Assembly (NCBI GenBank): GCA_003131925.1
Contig: PKWC01000010.1
Coordinates: 1 to 7,980 of the forward strand
Source: Alphaproteobacteria bacterium
GTDB taxonomy: Bacteria; Pseudomonadota; Alphaproteobacteria; Micropepsales; Micropepsaceae
Length of the DNA: 7,980 bases
Direction: 5' to 3'
Under the pieces are notes generated by a model that had not been told where the DNA came from, did no database searches, and saw only the letters and a program-made list of their open reading frames with translations. Positions 1-5,578 of this stretch are shown piece after piece (position 1 is the stretch's first letter; the number at the start of each line of letters is the position of its first letter). Made by a program: the position numbers and the translations under genes.

Positions 1-8
1 AATGTTTC

Positions 9-32
9 CCCTCTCCCACAAGGGGAGAGGGG
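9..32 (-). repeat. Inverted copy of a short dispersed palindromic repeat
   Basis: This 24-bp sequence is the exact reverse complement of 76-99 and is itself nearly palindromic: CCCTCTCCC pairs with GGGAGAGGG around a short ACAAG loop. CCCCTCTCCC-type repeats of this kind are, to my knowledge, common between genes in Hyphomicrobiales. It lies beyond the 3' end of the anti-sigma gene and could form a hairpin in a transcript from either side. I see no gene in bases 1-197. Confidence 0.7.
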
Positions 33-75
33 GCCTCGCGCGCTGATTTCCCGCTGCCGATGCAAGACTCCGATT

Positions 76-143
76 CCCCTCTCCCCTTGTGGGAGAGGGA
101 CGCAGATACCTGCGATGATTTCTGCTCCGGCGCGGGTGAGGGG
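76..143 (+). repeat. Dispersed palindromic repeat element (CCCCTC ... GAGGGG)
   Basis: The left part, 76-99, repeats 9-32 in the opposite orientation. The element appears to end at 134-143 with GGGTGAGGGG, so its outer ends (CCCCTC at 76-81 and GAGGGG at 138-143) are complementary. This resembles intergenic REP-like repeats of rhizobial genomes. The outer boundary is inferred from complementarity only. Confidence 0.55.
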
Positions 144-197
144 CCTTCGGCCTGTGTTAGCCCCTATGGGCGCAAGCGGGCCATGACGTCGGATCGA

Positions 198-950
198 TCA
201 GGTGAGGCTGGTATAGACGAGACCGGCCAGGCGTTCCATCTCGGCGCCGGAAACCGGGCCGGCCATCACCGTTGCCATGACTTCGTCCTGCCAGACGCAG
301 ACGTGCAAGCCTTTTTCCTCGAACAGGTCGAAGCGCGTTGCTCCGGACGAACGTCGAAGATAGAGCGTGAAGATCCTGCCCTTGCCGTCGCGATAGCGCA
401 GATCGAAAGACCGCGCTGGCGTGTTGTAGACGTCCATGCCCACAAGGCGGAATCCCAACTTCGTCAGGTCCGGCGCCTTCACCTGCGTCGCCAGCACCCG
501 CGTCATGACGGCGGCTTCGACCTGCGCATCGCGCGTCGAACGGATGGGCACCACCGTGTCGGGCGGCGGGCTCTGCGTGCGCGCGGCAAGCGCGTCCGCC
601 ACGATGTCCTCGCGCGTGGCGGGCGCAAAATTCCTGTAGGCCATGGAGCCGGCGAGAACCAGCACGACCGTCGCAGCCATCGCAGCAGCGATCGTCCATG
701 TCGTCCGGGCGTTCCATTGCCGGCGCGCGCCTCGGCCTTCGATCCTCTGAATCCATTCGCGCGGGAGTGGCTCGTTCAAACCGCCGCCATACAGGGAAAC
801 CAGACGCGCCTTGTCCGCCCGGTACAGCGAGAGTTGGTGGCGCAACACAGGGTCCGCATCGACGATGGATTGAACCCGCGACCGGCCAAGATCGTCGAGT
901 TCGCCGTCGATGTAGGCGTGCAGATCCTCGTCTCTGATTTCTGTCGTCAT
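198..950 (-). CDS. Anti-sigma factor, membrane-anchored, partner of the upstream ECF sigma factor
   Basis: This 250-residue protein probably binds and silences the sigma factor encoded just upstream. Its N-terminal ~55 residues have the helical anti-sigma pattern (DEDLHAYIDGELDD at about 8-20, then a second helix rich in R, D and L). A single transmembrane segment follows at about 85-104 (TIAAAMAATVVLVLAGSMAY), and then a ~145-residue extracytoplasmic domain ending in conserved-looking stretches such as CVWQDEVMATVMAGP. The zinc-binding H-x3-C-x2-C motif of ZAS-type anti-sigmas is absent, and the only cysteine is in the C-terminal domain. The ATG start overlaps the sigma stop as ATGA, which indicates translational coupling. 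Family assignment is good; the signal sensed cannot be read from the sequence. Confidence 0.88.
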   Translation of the reverse strand: MTTEIRDEDLHAYIDGELDDLGRSRVQSIVDADPVLRHQLSLYRADKARLVSLYGGGLNEPLPREWIQRIEGRGARRQWNARTTWTIAAAMAATVVLVLAGSMAYRNFAPATREDIVADALAARTQSPPPDTVVPIRSTRDAQVEAAVMTRVLATQVKAPDLTKLGFRLVGMDVYNTPARSFDLRYRDGKGRIFTLYLRRSSGATRFDLFEEKGLHVCVWQDEVMATVMAGPVSGAEMERLAGLVYTSLT

Positions 951-1495
951 TGTCGCATTTCCTGGGCTCCAGGGACGTGGACGGCGCCAGACCGGCGCCT
1001 CTCGCCCTCGAGCGCACTCCTCAATCGTTCGCGTCCGCGCGCCAGCCGTGACATCACCGTTCCGATGGGGATGCCAAGCTCGGCCGCGATCTCGCGGTAA
1101 TTCATGTCCTCCAGTCCGACCAGCAAAAGCACCTGGCGGTGTTCGACGCTCAGACTGTCCATGGCGCGCACGAATTCAAACGCCATGGTGCCGTCATGTG
1201 CCGGTGCACTGAATGAAAGGTCATCGGCCAATTCGGCAATCTCCTGTTCGTGTCCCCGCGTACGGTTTCGGCGCAGTTCGTCCACATACAAATTGTGCAG
1301 GATCGACCGGAGCCAGCTCGCCAGCCGCTGCCCATCCCTGAGGCCTTCCCATTGCCGCAGCGCCCGCTCGATGCAGTCCTGCACCAGGTCGTCGGCCAGC
1401 GCCGAGCCGCCGACCAGGGCTCGCGCATAACGGCGCAGCGCAGGAAGCTGCGTAATAAGCGCCTCGCCGAACGATTCACGCCTGCTGCCGACCAC
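947..1495 (-). CDS. ECF-family RNA polymerase sigma factor
   Basis: This 182-residue protein has the two-domain ECF layout. Sigma region 2 covers about 12-78 (DDLVQDCIERALRQW and the -10 recognition helix WLRSILHNLYVDELRR). Region 4 covers about 108-160 and contains a helix-turn-helix with YREIAAELGIPIGTVMSRL. It should direct RNA polymerase to a small stress or envelope regulon when released by the anti-sigma factor encoded next to it. The chosen start is GTG at 1493-1495, with GAGGTAGA a few bases upstream as the ribosome-binding site; an ATG further upstream is out of frame. Its stop overlaps the anti-sigma start by 4 bases. The length is normal for the family and no residue looks damaged. 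The exact ECF subgroup was not determined. Confidence 0.93.
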   Translation of the reverse strand: MVGSRRESFGEALITQLPALRRYARALVGGSALADDLVQDCIERALRQWEGLRDGQRLASWLRSILHNLYVDELRRNRTRGHEQEIAELADDLSFSAPAHDGTMAFEFVRAMDSLSVEHRQVLLLVGLEDMNYREIAAELGIPIGTVMSRLARGRERLRSALEGERRRSGAVHVPGAQEMRQ

Positions 1496-1584
1496 GCTCT
1501 ACCTCGAGCAGGGGCTCGCATCCGCCTCGCCCGCTCGTGCCCCTCGGGCTGGCCGGCGGCCGGAAAGCCCCGAACCACACTTAT

Positions 1585-1612
1585 ATGACGGACAGCAACC
1601 GGAAGTTATTCC
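1585..1612 (-). promoter_or_regulatory. Putative ECF-type promoter, possibly autoregulatory
   Basis: On the minus strand, GGAATA (1607-1612) is followed after 16 bases by CGTCAT (1585-1590). This fits the GGAA(T)-N16-CGTC form of ECF-dependent promoters. It lies about 90 bases upstream of the sigma gene, where autoregulated ECF promoters are usually found. That the adjacent sigma factor reads it is inference. Confidence 0.5.
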
Positions 1613-1710
1613 CTTAGCATCCGGCACGGCGCCCATGGTCCGGGAGGGATTTTAGCCCATCTTCGAATACGGTAAGGAATGCGTTTCCAGCGTCGGCCAA
1701 CCCGGCCCAA

Positions 1711-1787
1711 GACCCCGTAGCTCAGACGGATAGAGCGGCAGATTCCTAATCTGTAGGTCGGAGGTTCGAATCCTCTCGGGGTCGCCA
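1711..1787 (+). tRNA. tRNA-Arg (anticodon CCT)
   Basis: A full cloverleaf can be drawn. The acceptor stem is GACCCCG (1711-1717) with CGGGGTC (1777-1783). The D stem is GCTC (1720-1723) with GAGC (1733-1736). The anticodon stem is GCAGA (1738-1742) with TCTGT (1750-1754), and the loop TTCCTAA gives anticodon CCT (1745-1747), reading AGG. The T stem is GGAGG (1760-1764) with CCTCT (1772-1776), and the T loop is TTCGAAT. The discriminator is G1784 and CCA is encoded at 1785-1787. The gene lies at the border between GC-rich backbone and a less GC-rich, patchy region. tRNA genes are frequent integration sites, but no integrase and no second copy of the tRNA 3' end is present in the window. Confidence 0.97.
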
Positions 1788-1802
1788 TATATATACGGTC
1801 TG

Positions 1803-1959
1803 TTGGCGCATCTGCCATAAAGCCGCGCCAAAGAGCGGAAATCCGACAATGCCAGAAGCAGAGCCGCCCGTGGCGCGGGAGGTGCGCCATGACTAGTTGG
1901 CGGGAGGAGCGTCTGGAGTAAGGCGCGTGCTCGCGCGAGCGGCGCTGGCCGCATTTGTG
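1803..1959 (-). repeat. Conserved 3'-flank element, copy A
   Basis: Read on the minus strand, this region directly follows the stop codon of the 325-residue membrane-protein gene. It aligns nearly gap-free with 6512-6662, the flank after the other membrane-protein gene. By hand count, about 89 of 120 aligned positions match, and the 33-bp core at 1862-1894 matches 32 of 33 with 6571-6603. The core folds as TGGCGC (1884-1889) with GCGCCA (1871-1876) and a loop ACCTCCC (1877-1883). A weaker CCGC/GCGG hairpin followed by CTTTAT (1817-1838) may be a terminator. The element ends at TGCGCCAAC (1802-1810), close to the tRNA. Confidence 0.7.
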
Positions 1960-2937
1960 TTAAGTGGCGTTGTTCCGGTTCGGAGTGTAGTACCCCCAAA
2001 CATTGCCATTGGGCAACCAAGTGAGAAGGTGGCAGAAATCGGTCTTGCGCTCCTGCCCAAAAGCGTCCTCGTAGGTAATGTTTCCCCACACGTACAAGCC
2101 CTGTCCGTTCCCGCTCTTGATTGCTTCGACGGCGTCATCGGCGACAAAATAGTCCAAGACCGCAGAAAGAGATCTATTCTGTCTCGGTCCAATCATATTC
2201 TCGCCAGCGGCCGCTGTTCCCATTTTGGGGAACTCAAAACCATTCGCAAGCGGCACGGGGAATATACCAACGTCGCAAATGTGTTTGGCCTTATGCGCGG
2301 GCGTTGGCCCTTCGTTTACGAGAAGAACGCGGCCCTCAAATTTGAGATTTTTCGTCCGGTCTTGAAAAATCCCGGCGCCAATAACCGCATTGATGTAAGC
2401 TCGCAATTGCAGCTCGCTAACGAGTTTCTGCCGGTCAGCAATTTGCTTATTGGTCGCAACGGTGATTTTCAACTGCTCGACGTTGGTTGCCATGAATGCA
2501 GCCACATCAGCCATCGCGTTGGCGACGCCTTCCATGGCGGCGGCGGCACGCGTTGCCTGTCCGATTGATGCCTGCATGTCGCCAGTCTGCCCAGTGGCTA
2601 TCTCATCCATTTTGTCTATCGTCTGTTTCAGGCGCCGCGCTTGCCATCCAAAAACGACGGTTTGAAGAACACCTATGCAGGCCAGAACGGCGGTCAGCCG
2701 CACCAACCACCAATTGGCGTCAGACTGGTCTTGGCGTTCTGCCTTTTCCTCGGCGGCTTCGTGTTGGGTCTTTTTGGCTGGGAGAACCTGGACAATGATC
2801 GGCGCTGGCGCTGCCGCGCGTTCATTGCGGTCGGATTGCTGCTGAGTCGTGCTCGGATGGGCTTGTGTCTGACGCTGTAGTGGCAGGCCTGCCGCTGCCC
2901 CCACCATGACAATAAGTGCCAGTGCCGCTCTAAACAT
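1960..2937 (-). CDS. Uncharacterised membrane-anchored protein, paralogue-like to 5579-6511
   Basis: I do not recognise a named function. The 325-residue product starts with a hydrophobic, signal-like stretch (1-20). A polar linker rich in Q, E, K and A follows (21-75), then a transmembrane helix (about 78-97, LTAVLACIGVLQTVVFG). Next is a long Ala/Gln-rich amphipathic region likely to be coiled coil (101-178, including DMQASIGQATRAAAAME). The C-terminal domain (about 179-310) contains LRAYINAV, LVNEGPTPAHKAK and GLYVWGNITYEDAFG, then TDFC. This order, and the aromatic YVWG...Y.D.F...FC signature, recur in the 310-residue protein at the other end of the cluster. GGAGG lies directly against the ATG, an unusually short spacing, so the start is a little uncertain. 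The gene faces away from the toxin-antitoxin pair. The plus-strand open frame opposite it is a shadow. Confidence 0.75.
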   Translation of the reverse strand: MFRAALALIVMVGAAAGLPLQRQTQAHPSTTQQQSDRNERAAAPAPIIVQVLPAKKTQHEAAEEKAERQDQSDANWWLVRLTAVLACIGVLQTVVFGWQARRLKQTIDKMDEIATGQTGDMQASIGQATRAAAAMEGVANAMADVAAFMATNVEQLKITVATNKQIADRQKLVSELQLRAYINAVIGAGIFQDRTKNLKFEGRVLLVNEGPTPAHKAKHICDVGIFPVPLANGFEFPKMGTAAAGENMIGPRQNRSLSAVLDYFVADDAVEAIKSGNGQGLYVWGNITYEDAFGQERKTDFCHLLTWLPNGNVWGYYTPNRNNAT

Positions 2938-2991
2938 CCTCCAGCCGAATCCCCTCGCACTAGCGGGAGGGCTTGTGCGCCCAAGCCGAAC

Positions 2992-3007
2992 ATGCTAATT
3001 CTAGCAT
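2992..3007. promoter_or_regulatory. Palindrome in the divergent promoter region, candidate operator of the toxin-antitoxin operon
   Basis: ATGCTA (2992-2997) and TAGCAT (3002-3007) are perfect inverted repeats separated by ATTC. They sit in the AT-rich part of the gap between the divergent membrane-protein gene and the toxin gene. The right arm runs into TATAGA (3007-3012), which could serve as a -10 box. HigA-type antitoxins usually repress their own operon by binding such palindromes. Assignment to this antitoxin is inferred from position alone. Confidence 0.45.
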
Positions 3008-3064
3008 ATAGAGGCTGACCACTTGGACTGCAATAGCGCGGTCGAGGGCAACAAGGGGACGAAC

Positions 3065-3196
3065 ATGAAAAATACTCTGCGAGCTGGGCGGGCTGAAGCC
3101 CGAAGACTGACAGGTGCCGGAGATGGAACGGAAGGTTCACTACATCGCGTCCAGCTACAAGGATTTAATGAAATTCCCAGAGGGAGCAAGGTCTGA
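3065..3196 (+). CDS. Possible 43-codon leader ORF overlapping the toxin start
   Basis: An ATG at 3065 preceded by AAGGGGACGAAC, a good ribosome-binding site, opens a 43-codon frame ending at TGA 3194-3196. It overlaps the first 74 bases of the toxin gene in another frame. The product, basic and rich in Arg and Gly, resembles nothing I know. It may be a chance ORF, or a leader whose translation tunes initiation at the toxin start. Confidence 0.2.
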   Translation: MKNTLRAGRAEARRLTGAGDGTEGSLHRVQLQGFNEIPRGSKV

Positions 3197-3521
3197 AGCA
3201 GTCTTCGCGCTAGACGCCGCAAGAGAGGGTGGTCGCGCAACATGCGCCATTCCGATGCATGGCTTCGGAAGCGCCAAAATTCTGGAAGTTGTCATTCCAG
3301 AAGACGGAGACGCCTACCGCGTCGTCTATACAATCAAGTTTCGGTTAGCAGTTTATCTGCTACATGCATTCCAGAAGAAGTCCAAGAGGGGGAGCAAAAC
3401 GCCGTATCAAGACGTGGCGCTCGTCAAGAGTCGCCTAAGGCTGGCCGAGCAGCACTACCGCGAAATTTATGGCATATCCGGGTCTGAGAATGAGTATACG
3501 AAAAAAAGGGAAGAAAGGTAA
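3123..3521 (+). CDS. HigB/RelE-like toxin, phage-derived Gp49-like family
   Basis: The 132-residue product has the pattern of the Gp49-like (PF05973) HigB toxins, which cut mRNA at the ribosome. An N-terminal helix is followed by a Gly-rich strand around MHGFGSAKILEV. The core is YRVVYTIKF, then the family signature LLHAFQKKSKRGSKTP, and a C-terminal helix VKSRLRLAEQHYREIYG follows. The Lys-rich FQKKSKRG segment is the usual RNA-contact region of this family. I prefer the ATG at 3123, with AGGTG six bases upstream as ribosome-binding site; a GTG at 3114 is in frame and possible. The gene overlaps the antitoxin gene by 32 bases, which gives the toxin-first order typical of higBA. The reading frame is intact, so the toxin is plausibly active. 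Confidence 0.88.
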   Translation: MERKVHYIASSYKDLMKFPEGARSEAVFALDAAREGGRATCAIPMHGFGSAKILEVVIPEDGDAYRVVYTIKFRLAVYLLHAFQKKSKRGSKTPYQDVALVKSRLRLAEQHYREIYGISGSENEYTKKREER

Positions 3522-3837
3522 GCGTCGGAACGTCACCGACAGCAGCGGGAATTTATTTGCGGACTTCAATCTACCTTGTTCGGAAGAGGACATACTAAAG
3601 GTGCGGATTGCTCGCGAGATTGCCGCCACAATTGAACAGCGAGAGTATACGCAGTTACGAGCGGCTCAAATTGCGGGAGTCGATCAAGCGAAGATTTCCG
3701 CCATAGTGCGGGGTCGGCTCAAGGATTTTAAAGTGGATAGGTTATTTAACTATCTGACCGCCCTTGGAAACGACGTTGACATTCACATCACTCGCCGCGC
3801 CAAACCAGAACAGGGGCGCATTCGAGTAACCGCCTAA
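3490..3837 (+). CDS. HigA-like antitoxin with XRE/HTH_37 DNA-binding domain
   Basis: The 115-residue product starts with a very basic tail (residues 3-13, KKGKKGKRR-like), followed by NLFADFNLP at about 21-29, the usual beginning of HTH_37 antitoxins. A helix-turn-helix covers about 52-75 (YTQLRAAQIAGVDQAKISAI), followed by VRGRLKDFKVDRLFNYLTALG and a strand VDIHITR. It should neutralise the upstream toxin and repress the operon. The ATG at 3490 is chosen because the family fold begins shortly after it; an in-frame ATG at 3469 also exists, and neither has a strong ribosome-binding site. Coupling to toxin translation through the 32-base overlap is likely. Its TAA stop overlaps the end of the convergent pseudogene. 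Confidence 0.87.
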   Translation: MSIRKKGKKGKRRNVTDSSGNLFADFNLPCSEEDILKVRIAREIAATIEQREYTQLRAAQIAGVDQAKISAIVRGRLKDFKVDRLFNYLTALGNDVDIHITRRAKPEQGRIRVTA

Positions 3838-4275
3838 GAATTCCCAGCATCAACATTCGACAGTAAATTCCAGCGCACTCCGCGACCATGTCCAACCTTC
3901 TCAACGGTTCCGGCCTTGACGAGATTGTGCAGGCTCACAAGGATTCGGCGCGCGAAGTCGGCCCTTAGCATCCGATTCAATCAAGCCCCTTGTCACGCAT
4001 GGCTAGGACCGTCACTTGGTCGGCCCGGATGCCGCCCTTCTCGCCCAATAGGTCATGGCAACGGCGGCTGATTTCATTCCGGCCAAAGTATGCCGACCTG
4101 ACCGGCATCCGACCCTTGGGATTTCCGCTGGCACCAGGCCATAGAGTCTGAGGACGGCATCGACATGGACGAGATCGGCTTGGAGCTTGTCCAACTCGCG
4201 CCGGAGATCGACCATGCGACCGGCCATAGCCGACCGCTTCTTTTGAAGTCCAGAAATAACGTAAGTGTCGCCCAC
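3834..4275 (-). pseudogene. Frameshifted relic of a conserved hypothetical gene
   Basis: Three consecutive minus-strand pieces in different frames read as one protein. From GTG 4273-4275 comes GDTYVISGLQKKRSAMAGR through DAVLRLYGLVPAEIP, helical and coiled-coil-like. After a shift near 4115 comes GRMPVRSAYFGRNEISRRC to LAMRDKGLD. After a second shift near 3976, with stops in the intermediate frame, comes LRADFARRILVSLHNL, then GTVEKVGHGRGVRWNLLS, ending at TAG 3834-3836. The last part looks like a small winged-helix-type domain. I recall similar intact ~135-residue proteins of unknown function in rhizobial accessory regions. Two frameshifts make function unlikely unless they are sequencing errors. 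The gene converges on the antitoxin gene with overlapping stops. Confidence 0.75.
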
Positions 4276-4614
4276 GCCGGAAAGGTAGGCGATCAGCCAG
4301 CAAATTCATTTTTCCTTTGCGCCAACATACCGCACATAAATCAATGGGTTATCGGGAACGGCTATGCTGCGATTTTCGGCGGGGCATCACCTGGGTATCA
4401 TGCGACAAAATTTGGTACTCTCCCGACGATCGCGAACATCCAGCGCCTAAACGTCGGTCGGAAGCGGCGCACAACCGAGCCCTTGTACGGCTAACCCCTC
4501 GCAAGAATTTTGTCGCCGCAAACGCACCGTCCTCCGTCCGGCGAGGAGTCCCGGTATTATAGTCATCGGGCATTCAGTCCGGCTCTCCTACGCGGGAGCA
4601 TGGGAGGCAATATA
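4276..4614. other. Gene-free stretch between the pseudogene and the protease gene
   Basis: I see no convincing coding sequence on either strand; the short open frames lack family patterns and mostly lack ribosome-binding sites. It contains CCTTTGCGCCAAC at 4314-4326 followed by ATACCGCACATAAATC, which resembles 6650-6668 and, in part, the minus strand near 1793-1810. The AT-rich TATTATAGT near 4554-4562 might be a -10 region for the protease gene, but I could not pair it with a clear -35. Confidence 0.5.
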
Positions 4615-5541
4615 GTGAGCAAGAACCGTCGGCTCATAATCGCTTTTGGCTTTTGCTCGGTACTCATTTGCCGAACGGAACTTGGTCAAGGGGCACCAGG
4701 CGAGGTGCACGTCGAACGAAAACAGTTCGATGGTATGTCGGTGCCGATGCAAGAAAACGGTGGCGTATATGCAGTTCCCGTTTCGATAAATGGCGCGCTG
4801 ACAATTGGCTTCATAATCGATAGTGCGGCCGCAGATGTGAGTATTCCCGCAGATGTTGTCCTGACGCTCTTTCGCACGGATACGCTGAAGCAGTCGGATT
4901 TTCTCGGTACCCAAAAGTACACATTGGCAGATGGGTCAACAGTTCCGTCACCCACATTTCGTATTCGATCCCTAAAAGTTGGCAGCATCACATTGGAAAA
5001 CGTTATCGGCAGTGTTGCCGATGTTCGAAGCACACCCCTCCTTGGGCAAAGTTTCCTGCAACGCTTCCAATCGTGGTCCGTAAATAATCGACAACATAGT
5101 CTCACGCTCGTGTCCGGTGACGTGCTGCCAGATACGGCGGTGAGATTGAACCAACCGACCAAGTTAACGGCGCTTCCAGTCAACCCTGCTCCCTCACTTG
5201 AAGGGTCTACATCGTCCGCAGAACTTGACGTCGTGAAACGGTTTTACGGCGCACTCGCGCTTGGAGATGGGCAGACGGCATCTATGTTAGTGGTACCAGA
5301 AAAGAGAACGTCGGGTCCTTTTTCGGCAGTTCAGCTGTCGCAATTCTATTCGAGTTTGGAACAGCCGATCCACCTTATAAGCGAGCAGATTTCTGAGAGT
5401 TCGGGTGTGGTAGTGCGATATTCGTATTTGAAGCCACACGGAAGCGCGTGCGATGCGTCTGCCGTCGTCACATTTGACTACCGCAATGGAGCGGAATCAC
5501 CGTTCATTCGAGGAATTCGATTGATTAGCGGATATTGTTGA
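4615..5541 (+). CDS. Secreted retropepsin-like aspartic protease homologue with C-terminal NTF2-like domain
   Basis: Starting at GTG 4615 (GGGAGG seven bases upstream), the product has 308 residues. Residues 1-27 form a likely signal peptide (basic NRR, hydrophobic IIAFGFCSVLI), so it probably acts in the periplasm. Residues ~50-168 match the single-domain retropepsin fold. They contain VPVSINGALTIGFIIDSAAADVSIP with the candidate catalytic Asp69, then YTLADGSTVPSPTFRI, VGSITLENVIGSVADV and LLGQSFLQRFQSW. Residues ~202-308 (VVKRFYGALALGDGQTA, GPFSAVQLSQFYSSL, VVVRYSYL) resemble an NTF2-like domain. The active-site triplet is DSA instead of the usual D-T/S-G, so activity is uncertain. An in-frame ATG lies at 4600 and a longer frame opens at 4510, but both have worse ribosome sites. 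The next gene follows after 37 bases, suggesting one transcript. Confidence 0.8.
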   Translation: MSKNRRLIIAFGFCSVLICRTELGQGAPGEVHVERKQFDGMSVPMQENGGVYAVPVSINGALTIGFIIDSAAADVSIPADVVLTLFRTDTLKQSDFLGTQKYTLADGSTVPSPTFRIRSLKVGSITLENVIGSVADVRSTPLLGQSFLQRFQSWSVNNRQHSLTLVSGDVLPDTAVRLNQPTKLTALPVNPAPSLEGSTSSAELDVVKRFYGALALGDGQTASMLVVPEKRTSGPFSAVQLSQFYSSLEQPIHLISEQISESSGVVVRYSYLKPHGSACDASAVVTFDYRNGAESPFIRGIRLISGYC

Positions 5542-5578
5542 GTATTCGAGCAGGAAGCATTAGCAGGATAAATTTGCA

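Noticed and set aside
1..143. Possible CRISPR or tandem repeat at the left end
   Set aside because: There are only two copies, in opposite orientation, with no spacer array; it fits a dispersed palindromic repeat.
60..1100. 346-codon plus-strand frame opposite the anti-sigma and sigma genes
   Set aside because: It is antisense to two confidently identified coupled genes, and its Arg-rich composition is typical of a shadow in GC-rich DNA.
1606..2089. Minus-strand open frames across the tRNA, one containing IRTSDLQIRNLPLYPSELRG and another ATPRGFEPPTYRLGICRSIR
   Set aside because: These are antisense translations of a tRNA gene. Such peptides turn up widely as mis-annotated hypothetical proteins. 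The tRNA cloverleaf explains the sequence fully.
1897..2568. 223-codon plus-strand frame opposite the first membrane-protein gene
   Set aside because: It lacks a ribosome site and recognisable domains, and it covers the 3' repeat and the antisense of a better-supported gene.
3089..3100. GGGC-TGAA-GCCC hairpin in the toxin leader
   Set aside because: A four-base-pair stem is too short to call a regulatory structure or terminator on its own.
4165..4573. Several 74-109 codon frames on both strands around the gap before the protease gene
   Set aside because: They have no ribosome sites or motifs, and they overlap each other and the pseudogene. I treat the region as non-coding.
4510..4614. Longer N-terminus for the protease gene from ATG 4510 or ATG 4600
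   Set aside because: Either would place extra residues before a good signal peptide. GTG 4615 has GGGAGG at ideal spacing.
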